Part shown: positions 9,794 through 18,820 of the stretch, piece by piece
Numbering within the stretch: position 1 is the stretch's first letter
How the letters are laid out: each line of letters opens with the position of its first letter
NCBI GenBank assembly: GCA_034520745.1
Contig: JAXHNF010000012.1
Coordinates: 62,001-126,000 of the forward strand
Direction of reading: 5' to 3'
DNA from: Alkalibacterium sp034520745
GTDB lineage: Bacteria; Bacillota; Bacilli; Lactobacillales; Carnobacteriaceae_A
DNA: 64,000 nucleotides
Translations under genes and position numbers: made by a program
The notes under the pieces: generated by a model
The model's database searches: none
Told to the model about the DNA's origin: nothing
The model's input: only the letters and a program-made list of their open reading frames with translations

Positions 9794-10579
9794 TTATTTT
9801 CCGTAGATCCATTTTATCGCCTGCTTGATCGTCTTTTCCCAGAATTTCCAGTTATGCTCGCCTGGCGCTTCTGCGTAATGATGGTCCACGCCTTCTTTTT
9901 CAAGCCAGTCGTGAAGCTGTCTGTTTTCTTCGTAAAGGAAATCTTCCGTCCCGATCGTCAAAAACAAATCCGGCTTCGTTTCCGCCTGTCTGATCACTTC
10001 ATAAATATCCAGCGTATCATCCATACCGGTAAACGTCTCGCTTTGGATGATGAATTTCAGTTTAGTATTTATGGCATTTTCTACAGACAGATCATGCACC
10101 TGATCATGCTTGTGCAGGACACTGCTTGACAGCCCGATGATTTTACTGAAAGTGTCATTGTACATATATCCATTTCTCAAGGCGCCGTATCCGCCCATGG
10201 ACAAACCGCCGATAAAGGTGTCTTCGCGTCGGTCAGACAAGGGGAATAAGCGGCGGGTGACGCTGACAAGTTCTTCCCCGATGAATTTGCCGTAATTCGA
10301 GCCGTCCACGTGGTCCACATAAAAACTGTTTTCGCCTGAAGGCATGATGACTGCCAGGTTGTACTGTTCAGCCAGTTTGACGATGGTCGAATTGATGATC
10401 CAGTCTTCATGATTCCCGTTCCAGCCGTTCAGAAGATACAGTGTCTTGAACCCCTCTGGCCTGGCTTCCGCTTTGGTCTCGTAATCGTAGAGAGATTTAG
10501 TGGCGGTCGGGATGATGGCTGAAAATGTTACGTTGCGCTTCAGTTCTTCTGACTGAAAGGTTGTCGTAATGGTGGCCAT
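9794..10579 (-). CDS. alpha/beta-hydrolase esterase (EstA / esterase D family)
   Basis: An intact 261-residue serine esterase related to lactic-acid-bacterial tributyrin esterase EstA and S-formylglutathione hydrolases. The nucleophile elbow is GGLSMGGYGALR, the acid is probably Asp in LTIGTEDFLY, and the His is in GEHNWKFW. It lacks a signal peptide, so it acts in the cytoplasm. The start ATG follows AAGGAG and lies five bases after the osmC stop, so the two form one transcript. Confidence 0.9.
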   Translation of the reverse strand: MATITTTFQSEELKRNVTFSAIIPTATKSLYDYETKAEARPEGFKTLYLLNGWNGNHEDWIINSTIVKLAEQYNLAVIMPSGENSFYVDHVDGSNYGKFIGEELVSVTRRLFPLSDRREDTFIGGLSMGGYGALRNGYMYNDTFSKIIGLSSSVLHKHDQVHDLSVENAINTKLKFIIQSETFTGMDDTLDIYEVIRQAETKPDLFLTIGTEDFLYEENRQLHDWLEKEGVDHHYAEAPGEHNWKFWEKTIKQAIKWIYGK

Positions 10580-10584
10580 TTGAT

Positions 10585-11000
10585 CTACTCCTTATTTTTA
10601 GGATCTGTGACTTCTTCACCGTTCAAAACGACGGTATAGCTCAACTCAGCGTTCAGCGAATTGGCCACCGAACAGTATTTCTGGTCACTCAAGTTCACTG
10701 CGCGCCAGACACGGCTTGCCGGCACGTCACCGTCCAGATGAATCGTCAGATCAATGGATTTGAAATATTTCGGCGGTTCCTCATTTCTTTCGCCGTCCGT
10801 TCGATCTCCAGTCGTTCGATCTTGTCCTGAAACGGTTTCAGGACCATTACGATATCGATGCCCATGCAGCCGGCCAGTCCGCCCAAGACGGATTCCATCG
10901 GTGAAACGCCGTCCCCGTTCGGATCCATGTGCATCGTATTGCCTGAAGGATTCATCATCGTATAGGCCATGTCGCCTTCCCATTTTGTTGAAACTTTCAT
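10585..11000 (-). CDS. OsmC/Ohr-family protein (one frameshift)
   Basis: OsmC-fold thiol peroxidase. The opening MKVSTKWEGDMAYTMMNPSG, the first active Cys in GGLAGCMGIDI and the second in SDQKYCSVANSL are all visible. The frame changes near 10787, apparently one missing A, between LEIER and ERNEEPPKYF. The joined length is about 138 residues, normal for the family. These enzymes reduce organic hydroperoxides. It is first gene of a two-gene transcript with the esterase. Confidence 0.9.
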
Positions 11001-11204
11001 CTATAAACAACTCCATTCTATGATTTTCTCGCTTACTTGAGTATAGCATATGCGCTGATTCTCTTACATCGAGAAAAACTCTGTCGTCTCAGCCATTGGA
11101 ACTGCCCTTCAGTGAATACCTCACTCTTACTCTACTGACTTGCTTGCCCCGGTAACTCTTCCTGGTAAAAACCGCCGCAGCTCTTTAAGGCTGTTCAGTC
11201 TTCG

Positions 11205-11600
11205 CCGACTGGGGAGTATGGTCCTTCTAAAATTAATATATGTTTTTATTGTAGCGAAAAATGATTACATTTTCTTTCTGTTTCATTTTTGAGTACCCCT
11301 TCGACACTTAGAAACCACGCTCTGCTCGCTATGTGCTGAACTAGGGGAAGTTCGGTAGATCAGGCTGACTGACTTTTACGGAAAGTGTTCGAAGAGTGTA
11401 TGGGTTCGGTAGAATGAAACATTCAATCCGGTGCTAATTACCGAATGAGACTCTTTTCGGTAATTAGCTGTTCAAAAAAAGACGGAACATGTCGAACTGG
11501 CTTGAACTTCGAGCAGGTAGGATCACAATTGCCCACTCAACTTACCGAATATCTCTTTCTTCGACACTTAGAACGCTAACTTCAAAACCTAATGACCCGA
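11205..11600. repeat. intergenic hairpin cluster with TTCGGTA/TACCGAA arms
   Basis: The 700-bp gap 11001-11700 has no gene before 11701. Its strongest structure is the perfect hairpin GCTAATTACCGAA/TTCGGTAATTAGC at 11432-11467. Around it are GTTCGGTAG (11352 and 11405), TACCGAA (11543) and a twice-used CTTCGACACTTAGAA (11298 and 11558). A GGGGAGTATGGTCC piece at 11212 resembles the repeats at 2.5 kb. Confidence 0.55.
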
Positions 11601-11700
11601 ACCTTAAAAAATTGAAAAGAAGTGTCTTGTTTTGGTCGTATTTTCATAGAAAATCTGATATGGTTTACACAGAGAGTTTTCACGAAAGGAGATCAGCGTA

Positions 11701-11910
11701 ATGGAAAACAACAGTTTACAAAAAACGAAAGGTTACTGGCTCGGTATCATCGGTATTCTTTCAGCCGTTTTAGGCTACTTCACGTTTCAGATGCCTTTGG
11801 GCTTTTTTGCCATCGTATTAGGGATTATCGGTCTGTCTTCCCCTCAAAAAGCACTTAACTGGATCGCTATTGTACTGGGGACCATCGTGCTTGTTCTAGG
11901 CATTATATAA
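11701..11910 (+). CDS. small two-helix membrane protein
   Basis: 69 residues: a short charged head MENNSLQKTK, then GYWLGIIGILSAVLGYF and a second hydrophobic stretch ending GTIVLVLGII. ATG follows AAAGGAGATCAGC. It is glycine-rich in the helices, like the DUF4190-type small proteins, but the family is not certain. It is alone between hairpin repeats and a terminator. Confidence 0.75.
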   Translation: MENNSLQKTKGYWLGIIGILSAVLGYFTFQMPLGFFAIVLGIIGLSSPQKALNWIAIVLGTIVLVLGII

Positions 11911-11949
11911 TCAGCTTCATTCGAAATGCCTTTAGTCCTGTAAATAGAA

Positions 11950-11994
11950 AGAAGCTCCGCAAGAGTCAGTTTAATCAGACTTTGCGGAGCTTCT
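11950..11994. terminator. bidirectional terminator
   Basis: GAAGCTCCGCAAAGTC-type stem (GAAGCTCCGCAAGAGTC with GACTTTGCGGAGCTTC) and T runs, between convergent genes. Confidence 0.88.
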
Positions 11995-12077
11995 TCGTCA
12001 TCGCTGCTATAATTATTTCTGGGCGTACGTGCTCTCACGCCAGATTTTTGTATCAGAATTTTTCCGCAGAATGCATC

Positions 12078-13815
12078 TCACTTCGAGCTCACGCCTTTAA
12101 ATTCTGATTCGCCAGTCAGTTTCTTGACCAGCTCCTCCATCGTGACTTCCATACCGTCATAGGTGTTGATGTAGGTACCGACTTGCGGCACATCGACGAG
12201 ATCGAACGGATTCTGTACAGAAATGAACAGTGTCGGAATCTCGTGAACGTAGAATGGGATGTCCGGTGTCCCTTTTGAGGCCGGCCAGATCGTACGCTGG
12301 ATCGTTCCGCCAGGGTTGACGCTTGAGACATTGATGATCAAATCGTAATTCTCAGTCAGCTTGGAGATCGGCTGTTTTTGAGCATACACGTTGGCAATTG
12401 CTCCAGCACGTTCGTCTTCCGGCAGTTTCATGATGCGTTCTTCGGTATTTTCCAGATCGAAACGTGGTGTCCTCTTGCTTTTCCAGCATTTTTTTCAGGT
12501 GATCGTGGGCTTTCACTTTGTTCCCGCCGATCATGGCTCCGAATCCGCCCGTCAGTCCCTGAACAGGTACCAGCAGGATGCGTCTGTAGCGTTCTGGCGT
12601 CACAGGGAACAGGTCTTTCTGCTCGTCTTTAACCAGGGTGATGGCTTTATCAGCTATTTCACGGACGACTGCTTTGCTTTCGTCTGTATTGATCAGGCTG
12701 AGTGCTTCTTCTTTTTCCTTCATGATCTCTTCACGTTTGCCTTCAAAGTTGTGCAAACCAAGTTTCGCTTTCAAACCTAATGTGCGGCGCAGGGCGTCAT
12801 GCAGACGCTCATCTGACAACAGACCGTTTTCGTAGCCTTCTTTCATCCCACTGGAAGTCTTCGTCCGGATCATTGAAGAACAGGAACAGGTCACAGCCGG
12901 CTTCGATCGCTGTCGGTACCATTTCACGACGCGGCATGCTGGCGGTCATCGCTACCATGTGAGAGGCATCAGTAACGATGGCACCGTTGTAACCTATTTT
13001 TCACGCAATAGTTCTGTCAGTAACGTTTTACTCAGTGAAGCCGGCAGAAAATCTTTCTCATCACGTTCAGGATGTAAGGCTTTTTCGTACTCAGGTAAGT
13101 GGATGTGTCCAGCCATGATGCCTGGAAGGCCGGCATCGGATAGTTCTTTATAGATGCGTCCAAAAGTCTGGTCCCATTCTTCCACACTCATCGGGTTGCT
13201 TGCATGAGCAGATGATGGTCGCGTTCGTGAGCACCGTCACCAGGGAAGTGTTTGGCAAAGGGCATAATGCCGTATTCCAGTAATTCCGCGCATATATTCT
13301 TTGGAATAATCGATGGTCTGCTGGACGTCGCGCGCCCAAGTACGGTTTGAGATGATCGGGTTGCGCCAATTGCGTGTCAAGTCCACGATCGGTGCAAACG
13401 ATGCGTTACAGCCGACTGCCGAGGCTTCAAGTCCTGAAATACGTCCCAGGTAGTACGCATCGTTCACATCGTTGGTAGCAGCAACTTTTATTTCTTCACC
13501 GACTTTGGTCCCATCTGTCACCGGCTCCGTCTCCGCCGGCTTCCGTGTTGGCGGCGATCAGTAAGGGGATCTTGCTTTTGGTCTGCAAGATTTTGTTCTG
13601 ATCATAAACTGCTGAGGCGTCCGCTTTGTTGTATCTTACAGCAGCGATGTGATACTCATCCATCACACCTGTCAAATATTCTTCTGAACGGTCCGCACCC
13701 ATGTTGACGAACAGCTGACCGATTTTTTCATCCAGAGACATGTTTCTAATCGTCTCTTCGACCCATTGACCCCTTTATCATCCAGATTAAATGGTTTCGC
13801 TTTCAAATCTACCAC
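12078..13815 (-). CDS. GH3 beta-N-acetylhexosaminidase-like protein (NagZ subfamily), several frameshifts
   Basis: GTG start at 13815 (MVDLKAKPFNLDDKG) after GAGG. The GH3 barrel is recognisable in pieces: MSLDEKIGQLFVNMG, then NASFAPIVDLTRNWRNP, then AKHFPGDGAHERDHH, which holds the loop His used as acid/base in NagZ. Next come GIMAGHIHLPEYEKAL and the nucleophile Asp in GAIVTDASHMVAMTAS. A second domain ends YINTYDGMEVTMEELVKKL. About seven frame changes (near 13525, 13285, 13195, 13000, 12855, 12465 and others) interrupt roughly 580 codons. No signal peptide is seen, so cytoplasmic cell-wall-sugar recycling is likely (inference from family). Confidence 0.85.
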
Positions 13816-13852
13816 TATTATTCCTCAGTTCAAGATTGTTTACCTATTACTC

Positions 13853-13887
13853 ATATACTAGTATATCAGATAAAGGCCTTTTTACAA
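13853..13887 (-). promoter_or_regulatory. promoter with overlapping palindrome, GH3 gene
   Basis: TTGTAA, 16-bp spacer, TATACT on the minus strand; the minus 10 box is overlapped by the 14-bp palindrome ATATACTAGTATAT (13853-13866), a likely operator. Confidence 0.55.
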
Positions 13888-13910
13888 TCCTTTAGGAGAA
13901 ATTCCTGTGA

Positions 13911-15425
13911 TTATTTTGTCAGCCACTTGTGTATATACTCAATGAGATCCTTCTGACGGGTTTCTGATCCCGTCCAGCCGATGTAACCGTCTGGTCGGAC
14001 GAGCAGCCACTGACCTTCTGAAAAGCCCTTGTCTCTCGTCTGGTTGGTCCATTTTCGCATGATCCACTTGATCGCATGCGTGTCACATTCTGCTGTTATG
14101 TCAGATCCAATGGGCTTGAAGGTGTGCGAGCTGCCAGCCGGATTGCACGGATAAACTCGAAACGGTTCGCTGTCCACATATGGCAGACGCTGACCGGCTT
14201 TTGGTACGAGGTCAGCGTCACCGCCCTGGCTCAAAGAACTGCTTTCATAGGCAATATACAGCTGCGATAAAAGGGTGTACAGGCGTTTCTGGAACGGGGA
14301 AAAGGCATCCGCTAACTCGGCAACGACGGGGATGAGCAGCTGACGGGTCAGCAGACTCTTTTAGGTTTATCTCCAACAATTAGACTGAACAGACGGTCCG
14401 TTGTGGAAACGACAAACTCAGCAATCCCTTACGCTCTTCTTCATAGGTTTCCCAGCAGCTCTTTTGAGACGCCGTGATTGATGACTTCAGCCAGTTTCCA
14501 GCCCAGATTGACCGCATCGCCGATTCCCAGGTTCATTCCCTGTCCGCCGATCGGGCTGTGAATATGGGCGGCGTCCCACTGAGAAACAGATTGTCTTTTT
14601 TGAAGTGAACGGCTGTCCGGGCATGGATCTCCTGATGCAAACCAGTTCATTTTCAGGATCTTTGTTTAAAAGCTGTTTCCAGTCTAGGTTTCAGACTCTT
14701 GTAACTCAAGTCATCATTCTCTGATAAATCAGGCGGGAACATGCCGATAATACGCGTTGTCTCCTGGTTTCTCAAAGGAAAGAACAGGGCGAAATAATCT
14801 TTGATGAAGGAAAAACTACCTGCGTCATCAAAGGCGATCCCCCCCTCCACTTCTGCATCCAGCACATAAAAGATCTGTTCATACGTCTCTCCTTCAAAGT
14901 CGATGCCGCTCTGTTTACGCGCACCTGACTTGAAGCCCCGTCACAGCCGATGACATAGTCAAACGTTTCAGTTTTTGATCCTCCATCGGTCTTCATTGTC
15001 ACTTCGGACTGCACGCCGACCTGCTCCAAACTCACAAGTTCGGTCTTCCATTCCACAGCTCTGCCAAAGTCATTCAGCTTTTCAAGCAGCAGCTGTTCGT
15101 GTTCGTCCTGGGGAAACGTGACCAGATCGGAATAACGACTCTGTCCCTTGCCCATCACGCCTAAAGGCAGCGAAGCGATGCGCTTGTTGTTACTGTGAAA
15201 ATGAGCATATTCAGGAATGATTCCCTCCTGGGTCACTTTTTGAGCGAGTCCGAACTTCTCATAACTTTCCAGGACCTTGGGCACCACCAGCATAGCGCGG
15301 GACGTTTCACCCGGTCCTTTAGCTTTATCGATGATTTTAAAGGGTACGTCATGGTAGGTCAGTTCCAGTGCCAGCGCCAAACCTGTCGGCCCTGCACCAA
15401 CGATGAGTATGGGTGCTTTTATCAC
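13911..15425 (-). CDS. FAD-dependent aromatic monooxygenase (PheA/TfdB family), frame broken
   Basis: The opening MIKAPILIVGAGPTGLALAL is the FAD-binding GxGxxG fold. DYVIGCDGASSQVR is the DG motif, and GDAAHIHSPIGGQGMNLGIG is the second FAD motif. The C terminus (RPDGYIGWTG near the end) matches the thioredoxin-like tail of phenol-hydroxylase relatives. Frame changes occur near 14930, 14650-14600, 14440 and 14290. The joined length is about 505 residues. These enzymes hydroxylate aromatic rings with NAD(P)H and oxygen; the substrate cannot be told. No pathway partner is adjacent. Confidence 0.85.
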
Positions 15426-15528
15426 TGTCTAAGCTCCTCTCTGTTTCATCCTAAGATCTGTCTTCCTCTGTTACTTCGAGTATAAGGAATACGTCGATTT
15501 TCAACGAAGCATAGCATTCCAGTGAACA

Positions 15529-15568
15529 AAAAAAGCACCAGTGATCTAAAATAAGATCGCTGATGCTT
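15529..15568 (-). terminator. terminator after tRNA-Arg
   Basis: GCATCAGCGATC/GATCACTGGTGC stem followed by seven T on the minus strand, just downstream of the tRNA 3' end. Confidence 0.85.
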
Positions 15569-15575
15569 CACATTA

Positions 15576-15649
15576 TAGAGCTAGTCGGAATCAAACCGAC
15601 AACCTTTTCCTTAGGAGGGAAATGCTCTATTCAATTGAGCTATAGCTCT
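15576..15649 (-). tRNA. tRNA-Arg (anticodon CCT)
   Basis: A 74-nt cloverleaf. Acceptor AGAGCTA/TAGCTCT plus discriminator A; D stem GCTC/GAGC; anticodon stem TTTCC/GGAAA with loop CTCCTAA (anticodon CCT, reads AGG); variable AGGTT; T stem GTCGG/CCGAC with loop TTTGATT. CCA is not encoded. The D loop AATTGAATA has A at position 19, and the T loop has U at 56, replacing the usual G19-C56 contact by A-U. The gap 15426-15859 holds nothing else apart from the next promoter. Confidence 0.93.
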
Positions 15650-15794
15650 GTGTTTGTATAGTTACAGTATACTATACTCTATCCGTCCTGACTAGACGAA
15701 AAGTAAAATCCGCGCTTTTTTCCCGATCTAACGGTTTTTCAGGAACCTACTGTTAAAAACAAAGGGGCATATTCTAAGAGTTTTCTTTTTTAAA

Positions 15795-15823
15795 TTGACA
15801 TTACAGGCTTTAGTCAGTATTAT
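15795..15823 (+). promoter_or_regulatory. strong sigma-A promoter for the YczE-like gene
   Basis: Perfect TTGACA, 17-bp spacer, TATTAT. Confidence 0.8.
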
Positions 15824-15859
15824 GACTAGTGGACAAAATTTTATAAATGAGGTCATTAA

Positions 15860-16484
15860 ATGAAGAAAATCAAAATCACTTATTCACTGATCGGGACTGT
15901 TTTTATTGCTCTGGCGGTCACAACATTCCGTCTGGCCAGCCTGGGCACCGATCCTTACACCACATTCAACTTGGGCTTCAGCATGCTGTTCAATATGGAA
16001 TTCGGCATCTTCCTGATGTACTCCAGCCTGCTCATGCTGATTTATGTCTTCTTTGCCAACCGCGCACTGATCGGAATCGGAACGATCTTCAATATCTTTA
16101 TTGTCGGTAACCTTTCCGACGTCTTCGTGAATCAGATTCCGGTCTGGTCGGTCCGATCGACGGGCTGGTCATCCGAATCATCGTGTCTGTTTTGGGGATC
16201 CTGTTCCTGTCTATGGGGGCTGCTTTATATATCGAGGCCAAAGAAGGGGTTGCGCCTTATGATGCCATGCCGATCATCCTGGCTGAGAAGGCCGGTTTAT
16301 CTTACCGGGTCGCCCGTGTCATCATCGATGTCTCCATTACCGTCATCGGCTTCCTTTTAGGTGCCGGACTGGGCGTCAACACGGTCATCACCGCCTTCTT
16401 TCTGGGACCGTTCATTCAGTTCTTCCGTGACATTTTCCAGAAAGATCTGAACAGAAAGCCCTGCGCTATTCTGCGAAAAAATAA
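15860..16484 (+). CDS. YczE/YyaS/YitT-like integral membrane protein (frame broken)
   Basis: ATG at 15860 starts MKKIKITYSLIGTVFIALAV. Five transmembrane helices follow, with the conserved RLASLGTDPYTTFNLGFSM and, after a frame change near 16155, AKEGVAPYDAMPIILAEKAG and RVARVIIDVSITVIGFLLG. This pattern matches the YczE family (about 205-215 residues), whose biochemical role is unknown. The 3' end is uncertain: one frame stops at 16482-16484 just before the terminator; the other runs through it into the next gene. Confidence 0.85.
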
Positions 16485-16497
16485 CCATACACCGATC

Positions 16498-16540
16498 AAA
16501 AGCTCCGAAAGGCACATTGCCTCCGGAGCTTTTTTTATGC
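16498..16540 (+). terminator. Rho-independent terminator
   Basis: AAAAGCTCCG/CGGAGCTTTTTTT with a loop containing AGGCACATTGCCT, between the two membrane-protein genes. Confidence 0.88.
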
Positions 16541-16623
16541 TGGACCAGAACCAGGTGCTGACGCTTGAGTATCCTGGGCATTCATCATATGCTCTAGGTG
16601 TAGAAGTCTTGGAGGTGAGCAAA

Positions 16624-16986
16624 ATGAAACATGTGAAAGCCTTCAGCATCAAGCTGGCTGTACTTCTTTTGTGGGCCTGGGTGCTGTTTCAGCTAATTTA
16701 TTCTTATCCGCTCTCGGATGTTGTGATCATTGGTTTTTTGACGAACATACTTTTATATATTCTTGGTGACTGGTTTGTTTTAAGGAAAATGGGGAACCGG
16801 CCCACCACTCTGATGGACACCGTGTCGGCTCTTTGCGTGGCCTGGGTCTACCTGCTTTCAACGGGATCGGCTGACCCTTTTCTCCCCAGCCTGTTCTTTG
16901 CCCTAGGCGTTGGGTTCTTTGAACTCATCTTTCACGAGTACCTCATCAAATGCGGCATTATCAATGACGAACGGCCGCGCCGCTGA
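16624..16986 (+). CDS. DUF2512-family membrane protein (YndM-like)
   Basis: ATG at 16624 follows TTGGAGGTGAG. 120 residues with four helices: MKHVKAFSIKLAVLLLWAWV, the loop SYPLSDVVIIGFLTNILLYI, then LVSALCVAW-type and FFALGVGFFELIFHEYL. The FxHEYL ending and GDWFVL segment are typical of DUF2512. Function unknown. A strong terminator follows. Confidence 0.85.
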   Translation: MKHVKAFSIKLAVLLLWAWVLFQLIYSYPLSDVVIIGFLTNILLYILGDWFVLRKMGNRPTTLMDTVSALCVAWVYLLSTGSADPFLPSLFFALGVGFFELIFHEYLIKCGIINDERPRR

Positions 16987-17007
16987 ACCACTGTGAAAAT
17001 GAAACAG

Positions 17008-17052
17008 TAAAGACCATTCTACTCTGATGATCAGAGTAGAATGGTCTTTTGA
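17008..17052. terminator. bidirectional terminator
   Basis: AAAGACCATTCTACTCTGA/TCAGAGTAGAATGGTCTTT, between convergent genes. Confidence 0.93.
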
Positions 17053-17059
17053 TTATCAC

Positions 17060-18820
17060 TTAAGTAGCCACTGTCTGGCCTTTTTTCTGCATCTCGTAAC
17101 ATTTTCGAATAGACCCCTTTTTCCACAAGCAGTTCGTCATGTGTCCCGCGTTCTCTGATATGCCCCTGGTCCAATACAAGGATCTGATCAGCATGCTGGA
17201 TCGTCGACAGGCGGTGGGCGATGATAAAGGTGGTCCGTCCTTTCTTTCAGGACATCCATGGCGTGCTGGATGATCTCTTCCGTTTCTGTGTCGATCGACG
17301 AGGTGGCTTCATCCAGGATCAAAATCTTACGAATCGAACGCCAGGGCTCTGGCAAAAGAGATCAGCTGGCGCTGGCCGGAACTCAGTGTGCTGCCTTTTT
17401 CGACGACCGGCTCATCGATGCCTTTTTCAAACTTGTCGAGCAGTTCTTCTCCCCCAACATCGATCAGCGCCTTCGTAGCTGTTTCTCTGGAAATGGACGG
17501 GTTGTCCATCGTGATATTGGAATAGATCGTCCCCGAAAACAGAAACGGATCCTGCAGGACGATCCCCATGTCCTGCCTGACGGATTGTCTGGAAAACGTG
17601 CGCGTATCCTGTCCGTCGATCATAATATTCCCTTTTAGAGGGTCATAGAAACGAAACAGCAGGTTCATGATGGAGCTTTTCCCGGAACCGGTATGACCGA
17701 CCAGAGCCACGGTCTGACCCGGATCGGCTGTGAAATCGATATCCGACAGCACTTCCTTGTCTTCGGTGTAGCTGAAGTGGACATGACTGAAGGCGACCCG
17801 GCCGTGGGTGACCTCAAGGCTGTCTTTTGGATTGTCTTCCGCTTCCATATCCATCAGCTCAAAGACCCGGTCTCCAGCCGCAATGGCCTGCTGGACGAAG
17901 GCGATCTGCTGGATCGTGCTTTTGATCGGTTCATACAGCCGGCTGACATAATCGCCGAACAAATACAGCATGCCGACTGAAATACCCAAGACACCGTTGA
18001 TGTACTGGGTGCTGAAGTAAACCATGAGCAGAAGCAGCGAGAAGCGTCTGAGGAAATCGGCGAATGTCCACTGAAACGCCGAGTCCAGGATCACATACTT
18101 GCGCATGACGTCGTACCATTTGTCGTTGATCTCTTCGAATTCGTTCTGGATCTTCTCTTCCTGTTCGAAGGCCTGGACGATCTGCATGCCCTGAATGGAT
18201 TCATTCAGCTTGGCATTGATGTCTGAGTTCAGATCACGCTCTCTGCGGTGGAACGAGCGGGCATACTTGGTGTAGAACTTGTTCCACAGATACATGAGCG
18301 GGATCAGGATGAGCAGTGTCAGAGCCAGTCCCTGATGGAAGTACGCAAGTGCGGCATAAGCACCGATGATATAGAAGACATTGATCAGGATCTGACCGAC
18401 CGTTGCCACATAAAACTGCTGGCGCAGGCTCTCCGTGTCATTGGTGATGCGTGCCACAACGGTCCCGGCCGGAGATTTGTCAAAGTAATGGATCGGCAGC
18501 TGCTGGACATGAGTATAGAGCTGATCCCGCAGGACTTTAATGATCCCGTTGGCGGCCCGCATGCGGTAGATCGACGAAACGTAGCGCAGGATCACGGTGG
18601 AAACCGTCAGGCCAAAATAAACGGCGATCAGCTCGATCAGCGTATCTGTCACAGCTTCGCCTTCCCGGGCGGCCGGTGTAATGACCTGGTCGATCACACG
18701 CTGGGCAATGACCGGTGCCCCTAGATCCGTGATGGTCGACAGCATGACGAGCCCGATTCCGATGGCAAAATAGCCTTTGTAATACTTCATATACGACAGG
18801 AGCCGTTTCACTGTATTCAT
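17060..18820 (-). CDS. heterodimeric ABC multidrug exporter, catalytic-site subunit (BmrD/YheH-like), 3' frameshifts
   Basis: Six-helix exporter domain (residues 1-320) plus nucleotide-binding domain. Walker A is GHTGSGKSSIM, the Q loop VLQDPFLFSG, the signature LSSGQRQLISFARALAF (non-standard LSSGQ) and Walker B ILILDEATSSID with the catalytic Glu. Thus this half supplies the intact Walker B but an altered signature, the reverse of its partner, as in BmrCD, EfrCD and LmrCD heterodimers. Frame changes occur near 17330, 17245 and probably 17110; about 587 residues when joined. Its ATG overlaps the partner stop by four bases (ATGA), giving translational coupling. Likely exports drugs or lipids (inference). 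Confidence 0.92.
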
